A stretch of 36,272 bases of DNA from Candidatus Nanohalarchaeota archaeon (lineage in GTDB: Archaea > Nanohalarchaeota > Nanosalinia > Nanosalinales > Nanosalinaceae), in NCBI GenBank assembly GCA_022729355.1, contig JALDAN010000007.1, forward strand, positions 1-36,272, in the 5' to 3' direction. Under the pieces are notes generated by a model, which saw only the letters and a list, made by a program, of their open reading frames with translations, was not told the DNA's origin and did not search any database. A program made the position numbers and the translations under genes. Each line of letters opens with the position of its first letter. Within the stretch, counting starts at the first letter, position 1. Positions 23,549 to 31,985 of this stretch are shown here, piece by piece.

Positions 23549-25195
23549 TTAAAGCAGCCAGAAGACAAGAAGCAGATATAGAAACAGTAGTGCGATCGGG
23601 AGTAGACGGACAAGTATATTTATGGAATGTATTATGCCGAAATAATCATCGCAGAGAAACTGCATCTCCTGTGCTTTAGCGACGGAAAAACCCGTAGAGG
23701 CCTCAGATACATCCTTCTCTGCATTTTCTATCACTTGTCTCATTTCTTTTTCATCTACGTGCTTTTTACTCGCTAAGTCGTGTACGCTGGCATGTGTGTC
23801 AGTTGTAAAAAGTAAAGCATGATCGAAATGATTTCCAAGATCTTCTCTAAGATTTAAAATATCTTGAGAGGTATCATTTCCTTCAAAACCAAAGATTACT
23901 GTTCTCTGGCCTCCTGTCTCCTCTACCATAGCCATAGAAGGATTTTCGTCTGCTGATATATCGATTCCTGCTCTATAATTGTAGAGTTCCTGATCGTCCA
24001 GTTCATCTATGAAATCTAGGAGGCTTTCACGGGCCTTTTCTGCCTTTATTGTCCCGTAACGCATTTCCTTACCGTTGCTTGATTTTGTCTGATTGTGCAG
24101 ATCGATAAGAAGCACATCCTCTTTATCTATAACTTCCTGAAATATTGCAGCATCATAGTCATCAAAGCCCTCGAACTCCATATATACAATCTTCTGTTCG
24201 CCGAGTCTGCGGCCATAGAAACAGCAGAAGCCATAATCCTTCTTGATTAAATGTGAGGCCTTTGAGGATTTATCGACTTCTTCAGAGGCCTCAAGTATTT
24301 TACTTGAGTCTCCAGGATCTGAAGGATCCATCTGATGGCATGAGGGAACATGGAGGAAGAATCCTTCTCCATCCTCGTTCAGTTCTTCTATGATATCTGT
24401 CGTGATTTTTCCTCCTCCAAATCCCTGTATAGGACCTGGATGCACCCACGGCGCGAGGAATGTTTTCAGGCCTGATCTGTTCTCTACCTTCAGTGTCTGA
24501 ACGTCAGGCCTGACTTTTCGTCCGAGATCAAGCTTCTCCTGTCTGTTCTGTAGAAGTGCCGTTGCTAGACCGAAGATTGAAATTTCAGGTGTGTTAGAGC
24601 CTATCAGGAACTCTGTCAAGTAAAATGCAGTAAGTAATGCAAGGCCTGTCGCCAATACCACAAGCAAGTTGAATAGATAAGCTGTAAGCGTTATCTGGAA
24701 GTAGCTTCCAAGTATCAGATGAAAACCAGCAAGTATCAAAGCCGGTTGAAGTATACTCAGTAAGGAAATCCTCTTTATATACTGAGGTCCGTTTGAAAGC
24801 ACCAGTATAAAGAAGTTGGAAGCATAAAGAGTAGATACGCCTAACCAGATTATATTCCAGGCCACTTCAAAGCTGCCTGCCAACGATATGAGGACTGTAA
24901 ACAGAAAGATTATCAACTGATTCACCACTGAAAGAAAGTACCCCCATTTACGTGGATACTCGGGCAAAGAAAAGCTGTAGGCCTCCGACGCCAGTACAGA
25001 CGGCAAAATAAAGAGGAAAAGACCTATCAGAGGTGCCAGAAGCGGCTCGTAAGCTATATCTATTCTATCTGTGAAAAGCAGGAATATTATCAATCCATAG
25101 AGGAGGCCTGTAGCTACGACTAGCTTGAAGGTATCTCTAAGCCTTGGAAGGCGGAATATTACTTTCCGGAAAATATCAAGATTGTCCGCAGCCAT
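23549..25195 (-). CDS. DUF2070 family membrane protein
   Basis: A 548-residue membrane protein of the archaeal DUF2070 family, whose function is not known. Six or so helices fill the first 215 residues, one or two more lie at the C-terminus (about 520-548), and a large soluble domain lies between. The soluble domain has the family's conserved stretches FLAPWVHPGPIQGFGGGKIT and HVPSCHQMDPSDP, rich in His, Asp and Gly and suggestive of metal binding, plus DLHNQTKSS, GRRLGEQ and FTTDTHASVHD. It lies between a glycosyltransferase and a CWB2-like surface protein, all on the minus strand, which hints at a part in building the envelope. That is inference. Confidence 0.82.
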   Translation of the reverse strand: MAADNLDIFRKVIFRLPRLRDTFKLVVATGLLYGLIIFLLFTDRIDIAYEPLLAPLIGLFLFILPSVLASEAYSFSLPEYPRKWGYFLSVVNQLIIFLFTVLISLAGSFEVAWNIIWLGVSTLYASNFFILVLSNGPQYIKRISLLSILQPALILAGFHLILGSYFQITLTAYLFNLLVVLATGLALLTAFYLTEFLIGSNTPEISIFGLATALLQNRQEKLDLGRKVRPDVQTLKVENRSGLKTFLAPWVHPGPIQGFGGGKITTDIIEELNEDGEGFFLHVPSCHQMDPSDPGDSSKILEASEEVDKSSKASHLIKKDYGFCCFYGRRLGEQKIVYMEFEGFDDYDAAIFQEVIDKEDVLLIDLHNQTKSSNGKEMRYGTIKAEKARESLLDFIDELDDQELYNYRAGIDISADENPSMAMVEETGGQRTVIFGFEGNDTSQDILNLREDLGNHFDHALLFTTDTHASVHDLASKKHVDEKEMRQVIENAEKDVSEASTGFSVAKAQEMQFLCDDYFGIIHSINILVRLLPIALLFLYLLLVFWLL

Positions 25196-25246
25196 TTACA
25201 TCTCTACAAAATCTCTTTAATCCAGGAATTTTTCAAGTCTTCGAAA

Positions 25247-26251
25247 TTATAACTCTCTGTCAGAGGCCTTCCATTCAACTCCCTTCCCAGTAATAGATCT
25301 AAAGATATTAACTATACCGCAGAAAGTGATGAACCATGCAAAAATGAAGAGATGAACTCCACGTGATAGAGGCGTGCTTATCCTTCTCTCAAGGACAGCT
25401 TTGAAAGCTGAGTGGACGAATGCGAAAGGACTGAATAAAGCCGAGAAGAAAGGACCGGCCATAGCTGAAAACCACGAGACCTTAACTTTCAAAGACAGAT
25501 TACTGGAAATAAACGGTTTTGTGAAGTGTCTGAGGCCTTCAATCGCCCCATTCATCCATCTCAGTTTCTGGTTATACAGATCCGGGAAGTTTGTGACTGC
25601 CTGCTCTCCAACATACGACTCAGTGTTAAGCGCAGGCCTCTTCCCATCCAGATACGCCCTCTGAGTCAAGTCAGTATCTTCACACATCCTTGATTCATCA
25701 AAGCCTTTCTCCATCAAATACTGGCCGTCTAGAACAGCTATCAGCCCGTTGAAATGATTGAATCCCTCTGTTCTATCCAGCAGCTTCTGCATATCCATCA
25801 GGAAATCGTACTCTGCATCAACCAGTCGCGTTACAAAATTCCTGTCCGGATTCAAAATCTTGCGGGGACATGTCGACATGAATACCTCTTCAGATGAATC
25901 CAGCTGAACTTTACAGGCCTTCAAGAAGTTCTTCCCGGGCCTGGAATCTATATCAAATATGGCCACGTATTCAGGATCTTCAAGCTGTTCAAGGCCTTCA
26001 TTCAGGGCTCCTGCTCTTCTTCCCCTGGTTGTAGTTCGGACTACAACATTGACTTCATCAGAGGCCTCTTCATTGAGGAACTCTACTCTTTCATCATCTT
26101 CTGGATGCTTATCAGTGTCTATTATATAATGAAGTTGCTTCTGTAGGCCTTCAGGCATCTCCAGCTGTTTCAATGACTTTACAGATTCTCTTATTATCCG
26201 CTCTGGCTCGTATGGGGATACAGGGATAAGTATCTCTATTTTCTCGGTCAC
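25247..26251 (-). CDS. family 2 glycosyltransferase
   Basis: A 334-residue processive-type GT2 enzyme that moves a sugar from a nucleotide-sugar donor. The DxD motif is D100-D102 (VAIFDIDSRP), the catalytic EDTD is at 191-194 and QKLRW is at 228-232, the set found in cellulose and hyaluronan synthase-like enzymes. After residue 250 come two to three membrane helices (VSWFSAMAGPFFSALFSPFAF and GVHLFIFAWFITFCGIVNIF). It would act at the inner face of the membrane. Donor and acceptor cannot be told. It lies 51 bp upstream of the DUF2070 gene and may be co-transcribed with it, consistent with glycan synthesis at the cell surface. Confidence 0.85.
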   Translation of the reverse strand: MTEKIEILIPVSPYEPERIIRESVKSLKQLEMPEGLQKQLHYIIDTDKHPEDDERVEFLNEEASDEVNVVVRTTTRGRRAGALNEGLEQLEDPEYVAIFDIDSRPGKNFLKACKVQLDSSEEVFMSTCPRKILNPDRNFVTRLVDAEYDFLMDMQKLLDRTEGFNHFNGLIAVLDGQYLMEKGFDESRMCEDTDLTQRAYLDGKRPALNTESYVGEQAVTNFPDLYNQKLRWMNGAIEGLRHFTKPFISSNLSLKVKVSWFSAMAGPFFSALFSPFAFVHSAFKAVLERRISTPLSRGVHLFIFAWFITFCGIVNIFRSITGKGVEWKASDREL

Positions 26252-26361
26252 CTAGTTCACCTGTTGAGTCAGTAGATAAGAGTTTTCAAACTAGATTTTT
26301 AAGATAGGGATTGAATCGACATGAAAGTGTTTTTTAGAGTGCTTCTGCACAGCTTTCTACA

Positions 26362-26670
26362 GTGAAGATGTCTATCGCCGAGGAAAGAATTGAAAGGCTG
26401 TTTGAAATAGCTGAAGAAAAGGCCTCTGATAATCGCCAGGATCTGGCTGATAGATACGTGGAACTGGCGAGAAAAATAGGAATGAAAGCGCAGCAGCCAA
26501 TCCCTGCAGAGTGGAAACGTAGATACTGCGGCGATTGCGGAGCATTTCTGACGCCAGGAAAAAACTGTCGCGTAAGAATAAACTCAAAAAGAGAACAGAA
26601 AATATATACATGCGAAAACTGCGGAAACATCCAGCGATACGGCCTTAAACAAGGAGAGGAGGAAAAATGA
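26362..26670 (+). CDS. rnp4: RNase P protein Rpp21
   Basis: Protein subunit of archaeal RNase P, which cuts the 5' leader of pre-tRNA. The two N-terminal helices (AEERIERLFEIAEEKA, DLADRYVELARKIG) and the zinc ribbon are clear: C56-x2-C59 (YCGDCGAFLTPG) and C84-x2-C87 (YTCENCGNIQRYG). An extra Cys (C69) sits in GKNCRVRI, as in Rpp21 of other archaea. It is 103 residues from the GTG; the ATG at 26368 is probably the true start. Its stop overlaps the start of the tRNA methyltransferase gene, so two steps in tRNA maturation are co-expressed. Confidence 0.88.
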   Translation: MKMSIAEERIERLFEIAEEKASDNRQDLADRYVELARKIGMKAQQPIPAEWKRRYCGDCGAFLTPGKNCRVRINSKREQKIYTCENCGNIQRYGLKQGEEEK

Positions 26671-27578
26671 CGTACATCTACAGACTGGCAGGAGACGACC
26701 TCGAGCTGGCGGAAGCAGATCTCAACGGCTTCCTTGAAAGCCAGAAAATAAATGAAGAGGCCTCCAGAAACGGCCGTTTAGCAGAGACGGAGTCTCATCC
26801 TCGCCAGCTGAAACGTCTGGCTCTTGTACATGAGGTCTCGGAGAAAATCTCGGAGGCCTCCACTGTAGAAGAACTGGAAGTGGAGGAAGTTGAGGGAAGC
26901 TTTGCTGTGAGGAAAGAAGCGGTTGCTGATAGAGAGATAGAGGATATTGAAGGCCTGATCGGGGACGAAATAAAATCAGAGGAGAACGAAGTGGATCTTG
27001 AGAATCCTGACACTGTTTTCAAGGCGTATGTGCTGGATGATAGAGTTGTGCTGGGGCGTCAGGTCCTTGATATTGATAGAGGGCTTTTCAGGAAGAGAAG
27101 TAATGAGAAAAGGCCTTTCTCGTCGCCTGTATCTATGGATCCTGTTCTGGCGCGTGTACTAGTGAATCTTTCAGGTGTAAAGCCGGGAGAACACGTCCTG
27201 GATCCTTTCTGTGGTACAGGAGGCATTCTTATCGAAGCAGGCCTCTGTGGAGTAGGAGTACACGGCAGAGATATGAATAATGAAATGGTTGAAGGCGCAG
27301 AAGAGAATCTGGAGGCATACGGCATAATAAATCACGATATACAGGAGAAAGAAATAAGTAGAGTAGAGACAGACGGGTACGATGCTTTAATTACTGATCT
27401 GCCTTACGGCAAGTCCTCTGAGATGACTGAGGACGCAGTCAACAACTTCGTCGACTTAATTGAAGAATTTGATGGCAGAGTAGTATTCATGTATAATGAA
27501 GCGAGTGTAGGAGGCCTTGAAGCTGATTTCGAGGTTTACGTACACAAGAATCTGACCAGATACATCTTCATTCATTGA
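26667..27578 (+). CDS. tRNA m2G10 methyltransferase (TrmG10-like)
   Basis: A THUMP-type tRNA methyltransferase of the archaeal TrmG10/Trm11 group, which methylates N2 of guanosine 10. The N-terminal 150 residues carry the THUMP-linked part, ending in the typical KRPFSSPVSMDPVLARVLVN. SAM motif I is DPFCGTGGILIEA at 179-191. Motif IV is DLPYG at 244-248, where the family usually has DPPYG; Leu replaces the first Pro. 303 residues is slightly short (about 330-350 in most archaea). It overlaps the Rpp21 gene by 4 bp. Confidence 0.85.
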   Translation: MTYIYRLAGDDLELAEADLNGFLESQKINEEASRNGRLAETESHPRQLKRLALVHEVSEKISEASTVEELEVEEVEGSFAVRKEAVADREIEDIEGLIGDEIKSEENEVDLENPDTVFKAYVLDDRVVLGRQVLDIDRGLFRKRSNEKRPFSSPVSMDPVLARVLVNLSGVKPGEHVLDPFCGTGGILIEAGLCGVGVHGRDMNNEMVEGAEENLEAYGIINHDIQEKEISRVETDGYDALITDLPYGKSSEMTEDAVNNFVDLIEEFDGRVVFMYNEASVGGLEADFEVYVHKNLTRYIFIH

Positions 27579-27583
27579 ATCAT

Positions 27584-27943
27584 TCAGAAGCTTTCATCGT
27601 AAGGATCTCTTTCATCCAGATCGAGACTCCAGGAACTTCCCGGATCATTCCTTTCAGCGAGAAGATTTGAGAACTCTTCTCTCCAGGCCTCAGTGTCTCG
27701 ACTTAGATGGAATACTGGCTCTCTTGAGGCCTTTTCAAATGCGTACTCTGCTGCGGCTGCAGCTGTTTCAGGAGATATTTCTTCCGGATAGACTCCATAT
27801 CCTGTCTCTATATCCACATACACAGGTGCCTCGCCCGGAACAGGATTTTCTCTTAACATGATCTTTGGAAGAGACTCGGTAAGTACGTAGGCCTCTGTAT
27901 CATCTTCTGAAAAATATGCTCTGAACTCCTGATCTCCAGACAT
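27584..27943 (-). CDS. acidic hypothetical protein
   Basis: A 119-residue acidic protein (many Asp and Glu) that I do not recognise. The sequence begins MSGDQEFRAYFSEDDTEAYV, has a proline-rich middle (RENPVPGEAPVYVDIETGYG), then an alanine-rich helix (ISPETAAAAAEYAFEKASRE) and a charged end. There are no membrane segments, cysteines or known motifs. It converges on the TrmG10-like gene with a 5-bp gap and is divergent from RNase Z. It is a likely lineage-specific protein. Confidence 0.55.
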   Translation of the reverse strand: MSGDQEFRAYFSEDDTEAYVLTESLPKIMLRENPVPGEAPVYVDIETGYGVYPEEISPETAAAAAEYAFEKASREPVFHLSRDTEAWREEFSNLLAERNDPGSSWSLDLDERDPYDESF

Positions 27944-28017
27944 AATTTGTTACTTGACTTGAACAACTAAATGTTTTTCGGTTAGGGATAAAAAGGAAAG
28001 GAGGACTTTCTTACAGT

Positions 28018-28926
28018 ATGCGAGTGTGGACTGTTGGAAGCTCAAGTGCCGTACCTACAGCTGATAGAGGCCTTGCGGCTAACTTGATAGAGTATGATGG
28101 TGAGAGAATTCTCTTTGACTGCGGCGAAGGCACTCAAAGGACTTTGATGAAGGAGAAGCTTGGATTGATGAAGATTTCTCGCATATTTATTTCTCACTGG
28201 CACGCAGATCATTTCTCAGGCCTCCTTGGACTTATACAGACTATGGAGCTGGAGGGACGTGAGGAGCCTCTCTACATCTACGGGCCTCCAAGAACGGAGG
28301 AGTTCACTGAAAAAATACTTGATACAGGCTATTTCCGGCGTTCATACGATATATTCGTACAGGACATAGTTGAAGGAGAGGAGATAGTAGGTGAAGGATA
28401 CACAGTGAAGCCTTTTGAAGTCGAACACGGCGTTAACGCTTTTGGATACAGCTTCGAAGAGGCCTCCACCAAAAAAGCGAATAAAGAAAAGATGAAGGAG
28501 TTAGGCCTCGGATCATCACCAAAAGTTGGGAAACTGAAGGAAGGAGAAAGCATCGAATGGAACGGAGAGACAGTAACTCCCGACCAGGTCGTGGAGGAGA
28601 TGCCTGGAAGAAAAGTTGTGTACTCTGGCGACACAGAGAAGTGCGAAAATATGATCGAAAATGCGGAAGACGCTGATCTACTGATCCATGAAGCTACCTG
28701 CCTGCACGAAATGATAGATGACAGAAAAGGACATACCTCAGCTCTACAGGCCGGAGAGATAGCCTCAGAGGCTTCAGTTGATAAACTTGTATTGACTCAT
28801 TTCTCCAGACGCTACAGGAACAACGAGGAAGAGCTTAGAGAAGAGGCCTTGAAGGAGTTCGATGATGTGGAGCTGGCTCAGGATGGTAAAAAGTTTGAAG
28901 TGAAGCCTCACAGGCCTGAAGAATAA
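28018..28926 (+). CDS. rnz: RNase Z
   Basis: A metallo-beta-lactamase-fold endonuclease that cuts the 3' trailer of pre-tRNA, as needed here because the tRNA CCA is not encoded. Motifs: SHWHADH at 59-65 with H60, H62, D64 and H65; EVEHGVNAFGYSFEE near 135-150; YSGDTEKC; LIHEATC; and the terminal LTHFSRRY. At 302 residues it matches the short form (ZiPD/archaeal). An A/T stretch (GATAAAAAGG) and a purine-rich AGGAAAGGAGG just before the ATG suggest both a promoter and a ribosome-binding site. Confidence 0.93.
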   Translation: MRVWTVGSSSAVPTADRGLAANLIEYDGERILFDCGEGTQRTLMKEKLGLMKISRIFISHWHADHFSGLLGLIQTMELEGREEPLYIYGPPRTEEFTEKILDTGYFRRSYDIFVQDIVEGEEIVGEGYTVKPFEVEHGVNAFGYSFEEASTKKANKEKMKELGLGSSPKVGKLKEGESIEWNGETVTPDQVVEEMPGRKVVYSGDTEKCENMIENAEDADLLIHEATCLHEMIDDRKGHTSALQAGEIASEASVDKLVLTHFSRRYRNNEEELREEALKEFDDVELAQDGKKFEVKPHRPEE

Positions 28927-28932
28927 TATTTT

Positions 28933-30042
28933 TTAGATTTCGTCTAAAGCAGCATATATTTCGCTCCATCGCTTCTTGGCAGCGCTTTTCATACCTATGG
29001 AAGAATCTCTTTCTATATCTGTATCGATATTGGAGTAGTCAGAGGCTTCTCTAATTAGGCCTCCTACATGTCTCGGATTATATCCGAGATTATCTGCTTC
29101 ATGTTTGACTGTACGATCTACTCCTCTTTCATAAGCTCTGTTGAGCAATCTGAGATCTTCTACAAGTTTTTCATTCGGATGTCCTAGTATCTCTTCTTCG
29201 TGCTCTAGTAATCTTGAAACATCTATTCTGTAAGTTCCTTCATCTATCAAAGGATCATCATCAGGCCTGACAGTAATCAATTCTGTATTTGGTCCTATTT
29301 CTGTCTGTAGATCATTTTCTAGGACTCTATCAAAGTAATCCGGTAGATGCCGGAAGATAACGTTTGCAGTTAATGTTTCGCGTAGAGCATCGTATTCTTC
29401 ATCAGCTGTTCGGGCATTCATTTGAACTAGGCCGCTCTTGTGATCTCCTTTGTAGAAGACTTCATCAGCAAAATGTGCATCCTCCATATCTATCTCAACA
29501 CATTCATGCCCGGGCCCAAACATCAGGTTCTTATCTTTGGGAAGGCCTCTTAGAGGGCCTGAGGGATAGATCTGGAACATGTCTCCGTGAGCGATTCCAA
29601 GCCAGTTATTTAATCCCATTACTTCGCCCGCAGATTCAAGATATTTTTCAGCATCGTCAATAGTATTCAGACTTCTGTCAGTGAATGGTCCGTAGTCTTC
29701 AAGGAACTCCTGACCATAGAAAACTTCATCTCCATCTCTACGTACGTAAAGTATATTTGGCGATATCTTGACGGAGGTAGAACCAGCCTCATCAACAAGT
29801 GAAGCAAATGCGGGCTCTCTTATCTTGTCTTCAAGAGTATCATTAACTTTTTTCTCCAGAACTAGTGAGTCATGTTCGTGAGGTTCCAGAACCCTTACTA
29901 CTCCCTGTTCAAGATAGGGACGTAACGTGCTGTCTTCAGCACCGCCTTTTGCGATAAAAACCTCGTTAGCACTGAGCTCGCTGAAACTGAACTCTTCCGG
30001 AAACCAGCTCCTCAAACTGAATACATCAAGAGAATCATCCAT
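28933..30042 (-). CDS. kinase-fold-like protein of unknown function
   Basis: A 369-residue acidic protein with no clear family. The stretch at about 148-190 (LGIAHGDMFQIYPSG, KNLMFGPGHECVEIDMEDA) matches the HGD loop, catalytic Asn and metal-binding Asp of aminoglycoside-phosphotransferase-like kinases. Earlier regions contain ILYVRRDGDEVFYGQEFL, which could be the nucleotide-binding strand. No glycine-rich loop is evident. The C-terminal 180 residues are charged and helical. If the match holds, this is the second kinase-like gene in the window, after 3532-4077. It converges on rnz and lies upstream of no obvious partner. Confidence 0.5.
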   Translation of the reverse strand: MDDSLDVFSLRSWFPEEFSFSELSANEVFIAKGGAEDSTLRPYLEQGVVRVLEPHEHDSLVLEKKVNDTLEDKIREPAFASLVDEAGSTSVKISPNILYVRRDGDEVFYGQEFLEDYGPFTDRSLNTIDDAEKYLESAGEVMGLNNWLGIAHGDMFQIYPSGPLRGLPKDKNLMFGPGHECVEIDMEDAHFADEVFYKGDHKSGLVQMNARTADEEYDALRETLTANVIFRHLPDYFDRVLENDLQTEIGPNTELITVRPDDDPLIDEGTYRIDVSRLLEHEEEILGHPNEKLVEDLRLLNRAYERGVDRTVKHEADNLGYNPRHVGGLIREASDYSNIDTDIERDSSIGMKSAAKKRWSEIYAALDEI

Positions 30043-30097
30043 ACATCAATCATTTTTATCTTAAAAGTTATATTTGTTACTGTAAGAAAGTAAAAAA

Positions 30098-30616
30098 TTA
30101 TTTTTGTTTTTTCCGGGTTAATTTACGATCCTGAGATGGCTCGACCTCTATATCAGCGTCTTCAAAATCTTCTTTGAGGCCTTTCACTCTGTCCAGGAAT
30201 ACTGCCAGTGCAGCTATCTCACTGTGCGGCTGGTTCCCCACAGAAATATTATAATCTACGTTCTTGTATACCCATCTGGGGACTTTCTCGGCGCCGACAA
30301 CTACGAGAAGATTTCTATCCTCGATTTCTTCCTCCAGTTGATCTATCTTGTCATCTATTTTTTCCCCGTACATCGTGAGATGGACTTTAAGGCCTTCGAA
30401 ATCTCTTATCTCCTCCTTCCATTCTTCTGTGTATCTTACTTCTGTTTTTCCTCCCCATCTATGGATTATGTCTCTCTGGCTTTCCAGCATGTTCACATCT
30501 CTTTCCCCGGCGAAGACTATTTCATCCGCTCCCCACTGACGTGCCGTAAGGCCTACATGAGTGGATATCCTGTCATCCCTTCCTGCTCTGTGCCCGAGTC
30601 GGAGGACCTTGGTCAT
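30098..30616 (-). CDS. aTrm56, tRNA C56 2'-O-methyltransferase
   Basis: An archaea-specific SPOUT-fold methyltransferase that 2'-O-methylates cytidine 56 in the tRNA T-loop. The family sequence is plain: VLRLGHRAGRDDRISTHVGL at 4-23, TARQWGADEIVFAGERD, HRWGG near 52, VHLTMYGEKI near 78, VVVGAEKVPRWVY and SVGNQPHSEIAALAVFLDRV. The knotted C-terminal SAM site is complete. 172 residues is the usual length. The C-terminus adds a lysine-rich tail. Confidence 0.92.
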   Translation of the reverse strand: MTKVLRLGHRAGRDDRISTHVGLTARQWGADEIVFAGERDVNMLESQRDIIHRWGGKTEVRYTEEWKEEIRDFEGLKVHLTMYGEKIDDKIDQLEEEIEDRNLLVVVGAEKVPRWVYKNVDYNISVGNQPHSEIAALAVFLDRVKGLKEDFEDADIEVEPSQDRKLTRKKQK

Positions 30617-30696
30617 ACTTCAGAGTTGCGTGGATAAATTATTAAGAACAGGCCTTGAGGCAAAAAAGATAAATCTTCAGATAGTTAGAAGTTATT

Positions 30697-31836
30697 ATGG
30701 AGCAGGAATCGGCGAAATTAGACATACTTGACGAATTCGATGGATATATGATTAGAGATACTTCTGCGAACAGTTCTTTCCTGTATCTTACAGATTTCGA
30801 GATCGATGATCCTGTAGTTTATCTGAAAACCAGTGAAAAAGAACTTCTACTTGTACCTCCTCTGGAATTATCTAGGGCGCGTAAAGAGGCCTCTGTAGAT
30901 GAAGTTGTGAACATGGCAAGGTACACAGAAGGACATCCTGGGAGAAGTGATGAGGCCCAGATAAAGATAATTAAAGGCTTTCTGAAGGAAAATAAAATCG
31001 ATAAACTGGCTGTGCCCGGAGATTTTCCGTTTAGATATGCCCATGAAATTGGAGAGGCCTTTGAAATAAAGCCTGTAGAGGACTTCGTAAAACAGAAACG
31101 CAGGATAAAAACTAAAGAAGAGATACGCAAGATTAAGGAGTCACAGAAAAATACAGAGGAAGCTATGAAACACGTTGAAGACATATTAAATGGATCAGAG
31201 GTTAGAGACAGCATACTATTTTACAGAGATGAAGTGCTTACTTCAGAACGATTAAGAAACATAATCCAGGAGTTCTTGATCGATAAGAACTGCAAAGTGC
31301 CTATAGAAAGCATCGCTGCATCAGGAAAAGAAAGCTCAGATCCACACAGCAACGGGAAAGGCCCTATAAAAGCTAATCAGCCGATAATTGTCGATATATT
31401 TCCGCGTAAAAATCGCTACTTCGGTGATATGACAAGAACTTTCGTTAAGGGAGAAGCCTCTGAAAAATTAAAAGAGATGCACGAAGCTGTTGAAGAAGCA
31501 TTGATTCAGGCCTTGGATGAAGTTGGAGACGGCACGACTACCGACGAAGTTCATGGAAAGGCCTGTGATGTACTTGAGGAAAGAGGATTTGATACATTAC
31601 GTAAAGACAAAGACATTGAGGAAGGCTTTCTTCATTCGACAGGACACGGAGTAGGCCTTGATCTCCATGAGTCTCCAAGAATAGCTGAAAACGGCGAACA
31701 GATACAGAAGGGAATGGTGATGACTATCGAGCCAGGACTCTATATCAAAGATGTAGGCGGAGTTAGATTAGAGGATATGATAGTCGTGGAAGAGTCAGGA
31801 TACAGAAATCTGAACTCGATGAGCTATGAGATGTGA
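30697..31836 (+). CDS. pepQ: Xaa-Pro dipeptidase, M24 family
   Basis: A 379-residue metallopeptidase of the M24B family that cuts dipeptides with C-terminal proline. The creatinase-like N-terminal domain fills about 1-130 and the pita-bread domain the rest. Metal ligands are visible as IIVDIFPRKN, RYFGDMTRTF, STGHGVGLDLHE, TIEPGLY and RLEDMI, so both metal sites are intact. It stands alone with its own promoter region (80 bp upstream). It would recycle peptides in the cytoplasm. Confidence 0.9.
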   Translation: MEQESAKLDILDEFDGYMIRDTSANSSFLYLTDFEIDDPVVYLKTSEKELLLVPPLELSRARKEASVDEVVNMARYTEGHPGRSDEAQIKIIKGFLKENKIDKLAVPGDFPFRYAHEIGEAFEIKPVEDFVKQKRRIKTKEEIRKIKESQKNTEEAMKHVEDILNGSEVRDSILFYRDEVLTSERLRNIIQEFLIDKNCKVPIESIAASGKESSDPHSNGKGPIKANQPIIVDIFPRKNRYFGDMTRTFVKGEASEKLKEMHEAVEEALIQALDEVGDGTTTDEVHGKACDVLEERGFDTLRKDKDIEEGFLHSTGHGVGLDLHESPRIAENGEQIQKGMVMTIEPGLYIKDVGGVRLEDMIVVEESGYRNLNSMSYEM

Positions 31837-31985
31837 AAACATTCTTAACTTCTCATGCCTCTATACTTTTTACAATGAAACGTGGTCATCCCACTATCCG
31901 TTAAACGTTTGTTCGACAGGCCTAGATTTAACTCTGGGCTTTCAAAAACTTCTCATAAACTCTTTCAACTCAGAGACAGATCAAA

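Noticed and set aside
31837-31985. Possible small RNA or fourth operator before thrS (GTTCGA at 31911 and AAACGTTT palindrome)
   Set aside because: Only one half-site of the GTTCGA repeat is present and no stable fold is evident.
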